NCBI GenBank assembly: GCA_937907585.1
Contig: CALCVH010000033.1
Coordinates: forward strand, 1-7,685
DNA length: 7,685 nucleotides
From: an uncultured Bacillota bacterium
GTDB lineage: Bacteria; Bacillota_I; Bacilli_A; Izemoplasmatales; UBA1188
Direction: 5' to 3'
Of this stretch, positions 1-6,681 are shown piece after piece. The number at the start of each line of letters is the position of its first letter. Position 1 is the first letter of the stretch. The translations under genes and the position numbers were made by a program. The notes below the pieces were generated by a model. The model was given only the letters and a program-made list of their open reading frames with translations. It made no database searches and was not told where the DNA came from.

Positions 1-726
1 CCAATGATTTTAGCTAAATGTTGTCATGACCTGGACTTATTACAATATTACGCTAAATCTAGATGTAAAACTATATCATCAACTGGAAGCTTAGAATTCT
101 TTAAAAAAGAAAATATGCCTAAAGATGCATCTAGTAGATGTGTATCATGTAAATATATAGATGCTTGTCCATATAGCGCAAAAGTAATATATATTGACTA
201 CTGGAAAAAACATGGAAGTCCTGCTAATTTTTGGCCATATAATGTAATAACTGAAGCTAATCCCTTAACTGAAGAATCTTTATATGACGCAATAAAAAAT
301 ACTAATTATGGTAGATGTGTATTCGACTGTGATAATGATGCAGTAGATAACCAAATAGTAATGATGGAATTTGAAAATGGTGTTAAAGCGTCACTAACTA
401 TGACCGCATTTACTGGAGAAATTGGTAGAATCATGAAATTCTATGGAACTTATGGTGAAATAGATTTGGATGAAGAAAAACACGTTATTGAAATTAAGAG
501 ATTCGCAAAAGATAAAGAGATTATCAATATTAATGACCTCGTTAAAAATGATGATATGGCTCATGGTGGCGGAGATTATATGTTAATTAAATCGCTTTTT
601 GATGCGATAACTAAAGGTAAACCTATAACAACTCTAGAATCATCTATAGAGAGTCATTTAATGGCTATATACGCTGAAAAATCAAGATTAAATGGTTCAA
701 AAGTTTATAATGTTCATAACGACTAA
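1..726 (+). CDS. Gfo/Idh/MocA-family oxidoreductase, C-terminal part (5' end outside window)
   Basis: This is the C-terminal 241 residues of a probable NAD(P)-dependent dehydrogenase of the Gfo/Idh/MocA family, cytosolic enzymes that usually oxidise or reduce sugars, inositols or their derivatives. The frame is open from base 1 (a proline codon), and the ATG at 4 is internal to the family pattern (PMILAKCCHDLDLL), so the N-terminal Rossmann NAD-binding domain and the EKP motif lie upstream of the window. Counting from that Met, I see HDLDLL at 8-13, a cysteine cluster C46-x2-C49-x5-C55, a second pair C105/C109, FENGVKASLTMTAFTGE at 123-139 and HGGGDY at 187-192. All are typical of one Gfo/Idh/MocA subgroup common in Firmicutes. 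The cysteines may bind a metal, which is inference. Substrate cannot be told. A terminator follows directly, so this is the last gene of its transcript. Confidence 0.88.
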   Translation, partial: PMILAKCCHDLDLLQYYAKSRCKTISSTGSLEFFKKENMPKDASSRCVSCKYIDACPYSAKVIYIDYWKKHGSPANFWPYNVITEANPLTEESLYDAIKNTNYGRCVFDCDNDAVDNQIVMMEFENGVKASLTMTAFTGEIGRIMKFYGTYGEIDLDEEKHVIEIKRFAKDKEIININDLVKNDDMAHGGGDYMLIKSLFDAITKGKPITTLESSIESHLMAIYAEKSRLNGSKVYNVHND

Positions 727-753
727 GAATGCAGGATAAATCTGTATTCTTTT
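725..753 (+). terminator. Intrinsic terminator after the oxidoreductase gene
   Basis: AAGAATGCAG (725-734) pairs with CTGTATTCTT (742-751) through ten positions including one G-U pair. The loop is seven bases (735-741) and the downstream arm runs into a short T-tract. It overlaps the last two bases of the TAA stop. It separates the oxidoreductase transcript from the AraC operon. Confidence 0.75.
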
Positions 754-809
754 CATTAAATAACAAACTTTTGTATTTTAAACATAAAAATGTGGTATTT
801 TTTAGCCTA

Positions 810-838
810 TTGGCAAATATTTGAAAAAATGTTATAAT
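810..838 (+). promoter_or_regulatory. Promoter of the AraC / membrane protein / hydrolase operon
   Basis: A -35 box TTGGCA (810-815) and a perfect -10 box TATAAT (833-838) are separated by exactly 17 bases, the ideal spacing for the housekeeping sigma factor. Transcription should begin near 845, giving a leader of about 20 bases that carries GAGGT (855-859), six bases before the ATG at 866. No other promoter of this quality occurs before 3048, so it should serve all three genes. Confidence 0.8.
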
Positions 839-865
839 GAATTTAAAATTATTTGAGGTTTCAAT

Positions 866-1693
866 ATGTCTTTAAAAGAAGCGCATGCCTTACCTGGAGA
901 CTTAAAAAACTACGATATATTTATTACAACAGAATATTATAGTGTCGCTGAGTTTATTCCTGCTGAAGGTAATAGAATAGCGTCTTTTGAACATTATCAC
1001 GATAATTATGAATTTATTATTCCTTTTACTACAATACCAATTTTGATATATCAAAATACAAATTATTTAGGTGAAGTTGGATATTGTTATCCTGTTAATC
1101 CTTATACTAATCATGGTATAGAATTTGATCTAACATCAAGAGTATTAAGTATCGCAATAGATAAGAATTATTTAAATAAAATAAAAGAAGAACATGGTTT
1201 TAAAGATAAATATTTTTATACTAGATTCCTTTTGACTAAAGATATAATTTATAATCTTGCGCAATTTAAAATCACTTATAACAATATTTATATTGAAAAT
1301 ACTATTAATTTGATTGTTGAAGAAGGATTAAAAAATAACACTGATAATAGAAAACCTAAAAAGATATATTTTAAAGGAATAAAATATAGTATTCTTTATA
1401 TGTTTGAACATTATGATAATCCTGAATTAACTATTAAAGAAGTTGCGGAAGTTAGCGAATATTCTTATACATATTTCACTAAAGCTTTTTCTTTATATAT
1501 GCATCTAACACCTGTTATGTATTTAAATAAATTAAGATTATCTAAAGCGAAAGAATTAATGAAAGATAGAAATCTAACTTTAGGTGATATATGTAAGATG
1601 AGCGGATATAATAATATCTCAACATTTACAGAATCATTTAAGAAAATTGTTGGCATGTTACCAAAAGAATATAGAAAAAAATATATAGAATAA
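866..1693 (+). CDS. AraC-family transcriptional regulator with cupin-like sensor domain
   Basis: This is a 275-residue DNA-binding regulator, full length for the family. The N-terminal half (about 15-165) resembles the cupin-like ligand-binding domain of AraC proteins: HYHDNYEF at 43-50 matches the usual HxHxxYE strand, followed by GEVGYCYPVNPYTNHG (69-84). The C-terminal domain (about 172-275) has two helix-turn-helix units. The first is LTIKEVAEVSEYSYTYFTKAF (188-208), with the usual F..AF ending. The second runs 237-271 and ends in GY-NNISTFTESFKK-VGMLPKEYR, the classic AraC signature. The start is set by GAGGT at 855-859. It is first in an operon, 15 bases before a membrane-protein gene, so it probably controls that operon and perhaps itself. 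The ligand is unknown; sugars or cell-surface stress signals are common in this family. Confidence 0.92.
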   Translation: MSLKEAHALPGDLKNYDIFITTEYYSVAEFIPAEGNRIASFEHYHDNYEFIIPFTTIPILIYQNTNYLGEVGYCYPVNPYTNHGIEFDLTSRVLSIAIDKNYLNKIKEEHGFKDKYFYTRFLLTKDIIYNLAQFKITYNNIYIENTINLIVEEGLKNNTDNRKPKKIYFKGIKYSILYMFEHYDNPELTIKEVAEVSEYSYTYFTKAFSLYMHLTPVMYLNKLRLSKAKELMKDRNLTLGDICKMSGYNNISTFTESFKKIVGMLPKEYRKKYIE

Positions 1694-1708
1694 TGGAGAT
1701 AACTAGTT

Positions 1709-2368
1709 ATGAGAGCGATAATGGAAAGTGGGTTCTATTGTATATATTTAATTTTTGTAGAAATAGCTGGATTTATTTTACTTAAAAGAAATAAAAATGG
1801 ATTAAAACTATTTGGCTTAGCCTTAATCCTTCTAGGTTTTGGTGATGCATTCCATTTAGTGCCTAGAGCGATCGGATTATTTACTGACACTTTAGATTAT
1901 CCATCATCTAATTTAGCAATGTGGCTTGGTATAGGTAAGTTCATGACATCTATCACCATGACTATATTTTATCTACTCTATTATTTCTTTATCTATAAAA
2001 GAACCAATGAAAAAAGAAGTACTTCATTAGATATAACAATAATTCTTTTATCTATTATTAGAATAGGATTATGTTTTTTACCCCAAAATGAATGGTTAAC
2101 TAATGAATCTAATGTGACTATGGGAATAATAAGAAATATTCCATTTGTAGTGATTGGTGTAATATCTATAATGTTGTCAAATATATATTTAGGTAATACT
2201 AAGCCATTTAGAGGTATATGGATACTTATTACATTATCATTTTTATTCTATTTACCTGTTGTATTATTCGCATCAATCTATAGTTTTATCGGAATGATGA
2301 TGTTACCAAAAACTATCTGTTATATGCTTATCGCACTGCTTGCGTTAAAGGATTCTAAAAATATATAA
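1709..2368 (+). CDS. Seven-helix integral membrane protein of unrecognised family
   Basis: I do not recognise a named family. The 219 residues form about seven hydrophobic segments, near 8-25, 31-52, 69-95, 106-124, 138-158, 168-190 and 197-213, so it should be an inner-membrane protein with short loops. There is no cleavable signal peptide and no large soluble domain. Polar residues inside or at the edges of helices look like conserved functional positions: GDAFHLVPR (45-53) at the end of helix 2, LPQNEW (124-129) after helix 4, and RNIP (142-145). A buried Asp/His/Arg set suggests a binding pocket, proton path or catalytic role, which is inference. The start is supported by GGAG at 1695-1698, ten bases upstream; an internal ATG at 1721 is less likely. 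It lies between the AraC regulator and a hydrolase gene, so it may sense, transport or modify the hydrolase's substrate. Confidence 0.85.
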   Translation: MRAIMESGFYCIYLIFVEIAGFILLKRNKNGLKLFGLALILLGFGDAFHLVPRAIGLFTDTLDYPSSNLAMWLGIGKFMTSITMTIFYLLYYFFIYKRTNEKRSTSLDITIILLSIIRIGLCFLPQNEWLTNESNVTMGIIRNIPFVVIGVISIMLSNIYLGNTKPFRGIWILITLSFLFYLPVVLFASIYSFIGMMMLPKTICYMLIALLALKDSKNI

Positions 2369-2370
2369 AG

Positions 2371-3048
2371 ATGATAAAAGATAGATTTAACTACAAAAAC
2401 AACATTATTAATTGTTTTATTGAGAATAATAATTCAAAAACTATTTTACTAATAGCGTATAGTGAAGAAGAAAAAGAACTATATGAATTAGTTAAAAATG
2501 AATGTAATATACCATTTAATTTGATAATTATTTCAAATATTAACTGGAATGATAATCTATCACCTTTTGAGTTTGATGGTATTTATAAGAGTGATATTGG
2601 TTATAAAGGAAACGCTAATATATTCATTAATTATATAGAAAATGATCTTTATCCATATATAAAGAATAAATATAATCTTAATTCAATTAGTTTATCTATT
2701 ATGGGATATTCATTAGCTGGATTATTTTCTTTATATACGGGTATTAAAACTAATATATTTGATTCTATTATTTCTGTATCAGGATCTATGTGGTTTCCTG
2801 GATTGACAGATTTTATCAAAACAAATAATTTGTCAAATAGTGTCAAATATATCTATTTATCTTTAGGTGATAAAGAATACTTATCTAGAAATAAATATAT
2901 GTCGTTAGTTCAAGATAAGACCTTAGAAATCTATGAATACTATAAAAAAGAAAATATAGATATAGTATTTGAATTAAATGAAGGTGGTCATTTTGTCGAT
3001 TCATTAAAAAGACAAAAAATAGCGATAATTAAATATCTAACAAAATAA
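2371..3048 (+). CDS. Alpha/beta-hydrolase-fold serine esterase
   Basis: This 225-residue cytosolic hydrolase has the serine-hydrolase triad in the expected order. The nucleophile elbow is GYSLAG with Ser114 (IMGYSLAGLFSLYTG, 110-124). The probable acid is Asp167 in LSLGDKEY, and the base is His207 in NEGGHF. SVSGSMWFPG (135-144) follows as in the esterase D / IroE-type (PF00756-like) subgroup, to which I would tentatively assign it; a thioesterase or peptidase role is possible. No signal peptide is present. The ATG lies two bases after the stop of the membrane-protein gene, and no close Shine-Dalgarno sequence is visible (AAAGGA at 2347-2352 is about 18 bases away), so translation is probably coupled to the upstream gene. 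Sharing an operon with an AraC regulator and a seven-helix protein suggests a joint task on an ester-containing metabolite or cell-envelope compound. Confidence 0.85.
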   Translation: MIKDRFNYKNNIINCFIENNNSKTILLIAYSEEEKELYELVKNECNIPFNLIIISNINWNDNLSPFEFDGIYKSDIGYKGNANIFINYIENDLYPYIKNKYNLNSISLSIMGYSLAGLFSLYTGIKTNIFDSIISVSGSMWFPGLTDFIKTNNLSNSVKYIYLSLGDKEYLSRNKYMSLVQDKTLEIYEYYKKENIDIVFELNEGGHFVDSLKRQKIAIIKYLTK

Positions 3049-3111
3049 TTATTAGTACAAATGATTTGATATATAATTAAAGAATTTTTTACTATTTTTT
3101 TAGATAATTAC

Positions 3112-3140
3112 TTTTAATCTTGGTTTTTATATTTTATAAT
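3112..3140 (+). promoter_or_regulatory. Promoter of the metallopeptidase / ferritin operon
   Basis: A perfect -10 box TATAAT lies at 3135-3140. The best-placed -35 candidate, TTTTAA (3112-3117, 17-base spacing), matches the consensus at only three positions, so the promoter may rely on the -10 box and the T-rich upstream DNA. Transcription would start near 3147, inside the right arm of the terminator hairpin, so the new mRNA would lack the full hairpin. It carries AAGGAG (3161-3166), six bases before the ATG at 3173. Confidence 0.6.
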
Positions 3141-3156
3141 ATAAACAAGATTTTTT
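3116..3156 (+). terminator. AT-rich terminator hairpin of the AraC operon, overlapping the next promoter
   Basis: AATCTTG (3116-3122) pairs with CAAGATT (3146-3152). After a three-base bulge (3123-3125), TTTATAT (3126-3132) pairs with ATATAAA (3139-3145), leaving a six-base loop. Six T residues (3151-3156) follow. No better terminator lies between 3048 and here; only a weak all-AT stem 3046-3052/3073-3079 is seen. The next promoter's -10 box falls inside this hairpin. Confidence 0.55.
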
Positions 3157-3172
3157 ATTTAAGGAGAATATA

Positions 3173-5083
3173 ATGAACGAAGAAGTAAAAGTTAGAATTC
3201 AAGATGACCTTTATGAAGCGGTTAATGGAGAATGGTTAAAAACCGCAGAAATACCTGCGGATAGACCAACTACAGGAGGATTTGCGGATTTAGATCAAGG
3301 AGTAGAAAAGCTATTAATGGCTGATTTTAAAGCTTTTTCTAATGGTGAAAAAACTACTGATATTAAAGAAATAGAACCTGCAGTTGAACTATATAAAAAG
3401 GTTTTAGATACTGATAGAAGAAATGCTGAAGGATTAGAACCTGCATTAAAAGCATTAAAGAAAATTAAAGCTTTAAAAACTGTTGATGATTTAAATAAAA
3501 ATGCTTATAAGTTAAGCATGTTAGGAATGGAATTGCCTTTACAATTTGGCGTTGAAGCTGATATGAAGGATGCGAGAGTTAATTCATTTGTAGTTTTAGG
3601 TCCATCAACAATTTTACCTGACACAAGTTACTATGAAGAAGGCAACGCTGCAGGAAAACAACTATTAGAAGTATATAAAGAAATGGCTAAACAAGTATTA
3701 GCTTATACTCCACTATCAAAAAGAGATCAAAAAGTATTCTTAGAAGATACTTTAGCTTTTGACCAGCTAGTTGCGACTAAAGTTAAGAGTCAACTTGAAT
3801 GGGCTGAATATACAAAATGTTATAATCCTATGTCTTTAGATGAAGTATCAGAATTTGTTAAACCATTTGATCTAAAAGGTTTTTTACAAACTCAATATAA
3901 GGATAAATTACCTGAAACAATTATCGTATATGACCCTAAAGCAATCAAAGAAATGAATGGATATTTTAATATAGATACATTCTCTTTATATGCTCACTGG
4001 GCATATGTACAATTCTTAGTAAAATCTACAGCTTATTTATCTACTGATTTAGCTACATTAGGTAAAACATTTAGAAGAACTTTAATGGGAATTCAGAGTG
4101 ATCCAACTATTGAAAAACAAGCTTATCAATTAGTAGGTAGAGTATTCTCTGAACCAGTAGGTGTATACTATGGTAGAACTTATTTTGGTGAAGAAGCTAA
4201 AAAAGATGTAGTTAAACTTGTTAAGAATATTATTGCGACATATAAGAGAAGAGTTAAGAAAAATACATTCTTAGAAGAACAAACTAAAGAAAAAGCTATT
4301 CTTAAATTAAATAAGATTGTTATTAAGATGGGATATCCTAACTCAGTTAATAAAGTTTATAAAAAGATGACAGTATCTAAGGATGATAGCCTATTTGATG
4401 CGATGCAAAAAATAAACGCTGTTCTAGCTAAAGATAATCTAGATAAATTATATAAACCAGTTGATAGAAAAGAATGGGCTATGCCAGGACATTTAGTAAA
4501 CGCTTGTTATAATCCATCATCAAACGATATTACATTCCCTGCTGCAATCCTTCAAAAACCATTCTATTCAATTAATCAAACTCCATCACAAAACCTTGGT
4601 GGAATTGGCGCAGTAATCGGTCATGAAATTTCTCATGCATTCGATAATAATGGTGCACAATTTGATGAAAATGGTAATTTAGTTAACTGGTGGACAGAAA
4701 AAGATTATTCTGAATTCCAAAAATTAACTCAAGCCATGATTGAACAATTCGATGGAATCGAATATTGTGGTGGTAAAGTTAACGGTAAATTAGTTGTCAG
4801 TGAAAATATAGCTGATAATGGTGGTGTTGCGGTAACTTTAGAAATTATGAAGAGAACACCTAACAAGAACTATGAAGAATATTTCACTAACTGGGCTAAA
4901 GTTTGGTGCATGAAAGCTAAAGAACAATACATCTTATATCTTTTAAGTAACGATGTACATTCTCCAGCTAAATTAAGAGCGAATATACCTCCAAGAAACT
5001 TTAGTGAATGGTATAAGACATTTGGTGTTACTAAGAAAGATAAGATGTATATTCCGAAAGATAAGAGAATTATTATTTGGTAA
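3173..5083 (+). CDS. pepO: M13-family zinc metallopeptidase (PepO / neprilysin-like oligoendopeptidase)
   Basis: This 636-residue zinc endopeptidase cleaves oligopeptides and is full length for bacterial PepO. The zinc site is HEISH (His484, Glu485, His488) with the third ligand Glu544 in ENIADNGG, which also holds Asp548. Substrate-binding residues correspond to human neprilysin: N443-A444 and DVHSP with His596 and Arg602. The distance from NA to the HExxH (41 residues) and from His596 to Arg602 (six) match neprilysin. The N-terminal M13 domain (about 1-400) begins YEAVNGEWL and includes PDTSYYEEG. No signal peptide or membrane anchor is present, so it should act in the cytosol like lactococcal PepO. 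The family's usual NAYY is NACY here (Cys445), and the protein ends in the usual tryptophan. It opens a three-gene operon, with the next ATG four bases after its stop. The start is fixed by AAGGAG at 3161-3166. Confidence 0.95.
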   Translation: MNEEVKVRIQDDLYEAVNGEWLKTAEIPADRPTTGGFADLDQGVEKLLMADFKAFSNGEKTTDIKEIEPAVELYKKVLDTDRRNAEGLEPALKALKKIKALKTVDDLNKNAYKLSMLGMELPLQFGVEADMKDARVNSFVVLGPSTILPDTSYYEEGNAAGKQLLEVYKEMAKQVLAYTPLSKRDQKVFLEDTLAFDQLVATKVKSQLEWAEYTKCYNPMSLDEVSEFVKPFDLKGFLQTQYKDKLPETIIVYDPKAIKEMNGYFNIDTFSLYAHWAYVQFLVKSTAYLSTDLATLGKTFRRTLMGIQSDPTIEKQAYQLVGRVFSEPVGVYYGRTYFGEEAKKDVVKLVKNIIATYKRRVKKNTFLEEQTKEKAILKLNKIVIKMGYPNSVNKVYKKMTVSKDDSLFDAMQKINAVLAKDNLDKLYKPVDRKEWAMPGHLVNACYNPSSNDITFPAAILQKPFYSINQTPSQNLGGIGAVIGHEISHAFDNNGAQFDENGNLVNWWTEKDYSEFQKLTQAMIEQFDGIEYCGGKVNGKLVVSENIADNGGVAVTLEIMKRTPNKNYEEYFTNWAKVWCMKAKEQYILYLLSNDVHSPAKLRANIPPRNFSEWYKTFGVTKKDKMYIPKDKRIIIW

Positions 5084-5087
5084 TAAT

Positions 5088-5282
5088 ATGCATTACATCT
5101 GTAAAGATTGTAGTAATGAATTTGATGTATATCCACCTCTTCATCCACATATAGGTCCATATTACAGCATTCAGGGATGCCCTGTTTGTCGTGCTCAACA
5201 AGCACAGAAAAAGAAATGCCCTAGCTGTGGATCAGATAATCTAGAACAAACAATCTATTCAAAAAATAAAAAAGATAATTAA
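5088..5282 (+). CDS. Small zinc-ribbon-like protein with three CxxC pairs
   Basis: This 64-residue protein starts MHYICKDCSNEF and carries three CxxC knuckles: Cys5/Cys8, Cys31/Cys34 and Cys44/Cys47, the last as CPSCGSDNL. His19 and His21 lie between the first two. Such spacing indicates one or two structural zinc sites, or less likely a rubredoxin-like iron site. I do not recognise a named family; the opening resembles FmdB-type ribbons. The ATG at 5088 lies four bases after the metallopeptidase stop and has no clear ribosome binding site, so translation is probably coupled. An upstream in-frame ATG at 5004 would add 28 residues that simply overlap the metallopeptidase gene, and the knuckle pattern begins right after the Met at 5088. 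The next gene's AAGGAG overlaps its stop codon. Position before ferritin hints at metal handling, but this is inference. Confidence 0.82.
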   Translation: MHYICKDCSNEFDVYPPLHPHIGPYYSIQGCPVCRAQQAQKKKCPSCGSDNLEQTIYSKNKKDN

Positions 5283-5293
5283 GGAGTAATATT

Positions 5294-5779
5294 ATGCAAG
5301 AAAAATTAAGATTAATGATTGAAGAACAAATCAACAAAGAATTATGGAGCGCTTATCTATATTATGGCGTTGCGGAATATTATCAATCTAAAGGATTAGA
5401 TGGATTCCATAAATATTTTGAACATCAAGCTTTAGAAGAAGTTGAACACGCTGAAAAGTTCTGTGAATTCTTACATGATAGAGGTTTAGAATTCGAACTT
5501 AAACCTCTTGAACCATTAAAAGAAAAATTTAAAGATTTTAGAGAACCATTAGTTTTCCAAGTTGAACACGAAAGACTAGTCACATCTTTAATTGAAGCTT
5601 TATTTAATGAAGCACAAGCTGAAAATGATTTACTTACTAAGAAATTCTTATCTTGGTATTTAGATGAACAATTAGAAGAAGAAGCTAGAAGCGAAAAATT
5701 ATTAAATGATTATGATCTATACGCTAAAGATGGCGCTGGATTATATATTCTAAATAAGAATTTAGGAAAACAAGAATAG
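5294..5779 (+). CDS. ftnA: Bacterial non-haem ferritin
   Basis: This 161-residue iron-storage protein should form the 24-subunit cage that oxidises Fe(II) and stores ferric mineral in the cytosol. Aligned by eye with E. coli FtnA, all ferroxidase ligands are present: Glu16 (NKELWSAYLY), Glu49 and His52 (EEVEH), Glu93 (EHERLV), and Gln126 and Glu129 (DEQLEEE). Glu48, Glu125 and Glu128 supply the third iron site typical of bacterial ferritins. The four-helix length and the C-terminal fifth helix with GAGLYILNK (147-155) are normal. No haem-ligand methionine of bacterioferritin type is evident at position 52, where the residue is His. AAGGAG (5281-5286) lies seven bases before the ATG, the strongest ribosome binding site of the last two genes in this operon, in line with high expression. 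It is last in the operon and is followed by a strong terminator. No iron-responsive operator was identified. Confidence 0.95.
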   Translation: MQEKLRLMIEEQINKELWSAYLYYGVAEYYQSKGLDGFHKYFEHQALEEVEHAEKFCEFLHDRGLEFELKPLEPLKEKFKDFREPLVFQVEHERLVTSLIEALFNEAQAENDLLTKKFLSWYLDEQLEEEARSEKLLNDYDLYAKDGAGLYILNKNLGKQE

Positions 5780-5790
5780 TTTAATATAAA
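5762..5790 (+). promoter_or_regulatory. Weak candidate promoter for the lipoprotein gene
   Basis: TTAGGA (5762-5767) and TATAAA (5785-5790) are 17 bases apart at the end of the ferritin gene. The -10 box fits well (five of six) but the -35 box poorly. Initiation near 5797 would leave out most of the left arm of the ferritin terminator, so the hairpin could not stop this transcript. The resulting leader still has no ribosome binding site. This is a suggestion, not a confident call. Confidence 0.25.
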
Positions 5791-5818
5791 GCCCAATTAT
5801 CCCCTTTAATTGGGCTTT
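5788..5818 (+). terminator. Strong intrinsic terminator after ferritin
   Basis: AAAGCCCAATTA (5788-5799) pairs perfectly over 12 bases with 5807-5818, around a seven-base loop (5800-5806). The downstream arm ends in TTT. The GCCC/GGGC core makes it the most stable hairpin in the window. The AAA at its base gives it some ability to work on the other strand. Confidence 0.9.
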
Positions 5819-5830
5819 AACTATGATATT

Positions 5831-6631
5831 ATGAAAAGAATACTTACTACTTTAGTTTTGTTTATGATAGTTCTTTGCATGTCATCTTGTAAAAGAAATG
5901 ATACTACAATAGAAAATACATACTTAACAGAAACTAAAACATACATTACTACTCAAACTATAGAAAGAATGAATCAAAATCTAGTTGATTCTGATTTTGT
6001 TATAGATAAATATGATATATTAGACATTCCTTTTATCTATATGGAAAAACTGTATAGATTGAATAATTATAAAAGAGTAGTTAAAGGTGAAACTGTCGCA
6101 AAAAAGATTATCACATATACTCAAGTAATAGATGACGAATTTATTAATAAAGAAGATGAAAAACATTTGATTACCAGATCTAAATCATCATTAGTTAATG
6201 TATATTTAGAAGCTTTCTTTTTAAGTGATAGAGTATCATATAGAGAAAAAGAAACAGATGAATTTATAGAATCATCATATATGGATTATGAGAATGTATA
6301 TGGTACGTTCCCATTTGATTGCGCAATTGAAGGTTTTGAATTAACTAAAGAATCTCTAATAAGCATAGATAGAATTGATGGTGATAGTTATAAATATCTA
6401 CTAGTTATAGATGGAAATTCATGTTCAACAAGATTAAAAAAACAGATGAAAAAGATGGGTGATTTAAAAGAAGAACCAGTATTTAATAATGTAGAAATAA
6501 TTCTATCATTAAACATAGATTTTTCACCTATTACAGTTGAATTTAAAGCGACTTATTCAATTAATAAAGCTATAGTTGGAAAGACTAATTGCGTACAAAA
6601 TTATACTGCGACTTACACTTATTTTGAATAA
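5831..6631 (+). CDS. Lipoprotein of unknown function
   Basis: This 266-residue protein is probably exported and anchored to the outer face of the membrane. The N-terminus is a type II signal peptide: Lys2-Arg3, a hydrophobic stretch (about 4-16), then CMSSC with the lipidated cysteine at 20. The mature part (about 246 residues) begins polar and Thr-rich (TETKTYITTQTIERMNQN). It then alternates polar and hydrophobic residues as in a beta-rich fold, ending NYTATYTYFE. I recognise no catalytic motif or named family; a LolA/LppX-like beta fold or a binding role is only a guess. Cys152 onward has few cysteines. The ATG at 5831 is chosen because the signal peptide begins there. It has no visible Shine-Dalgarno sequence and lies 13 bases after the ferritin terminator. 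A terminator follows, so it is probably transcribed alone. Confidence 0.8.
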   Translation: MKRILTTLVLFMIVLCMSSCKRNDTTIENTYLTETKTYITTQTIERMNQNLVDSDFVIDKYDILDIPFIYMEKLYRLNNYKRVVKGETVAKKIITYTQVIDDEFINKEDEKHLITRSKSSLVNVYLEAFFLSDRVSYREKETDEFIESSYMDYENVYGTFPFDCAIEGFELTKESLISIDRIDGDSYKYLLVIDGNSCSTRLKKQMKKMGDLKEEPVFNNVEIILSLNIDFSPITVEFKATYSINKAIVGKTNCVQNYTATYTYFE

Positions 6632-6647
6632 TATTTGTTAGAATAAC

Positions 6648-6676
6648 GAAATCTATTTAAATATAGATTTCTTTTT
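6648..6676 (+). terminator. Intrinsic terminator after the lipoprotein gene
   Basis: GAAATCTAT (6648-6656) pairs perfectly with ATAGATTTC (6663-6671) around a six-base loop, followed by five T residues (6672-6676). It begins 16 bases after the TAA stop. Confidence 0.85.
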
Positions 6677-6681
6677 GTTGT

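Noticed and set aside
3046..3079. TAATTAT/ATAATTA stem after the hydrolase as the operon terminator
   Set aside because: The stem is all A-T with a 20-base loop and would be very weak; the hairpin at 3116-3152 is better.
5004..5087. Upstream in-frame ATG that would extend the CxxC protein to 92 residues
   Set aside because: The extra 28 residues lie wholly within the metallopeptidase gene and look like a shadow translation; the domain begins right at the Met encoded at 5088.
4870..5205. Minus-strand reading frame of 111 codons
   Set aside because: It lies antisense to the end of the metallopeptidase and to the CxxC protein, which have clear family matches; no ribosome binding site or recognisable domain. 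Shorter minus-strand frames at 1465-1656 and 2649-2846 were dismissed for the same reason.
5810..5830. TTG start for the lipoprotein
   Set aside because: It falls inside the terminator's right arm and adds seven residues before an otherwise ideal signal peptide starting at the ATG at 5831.
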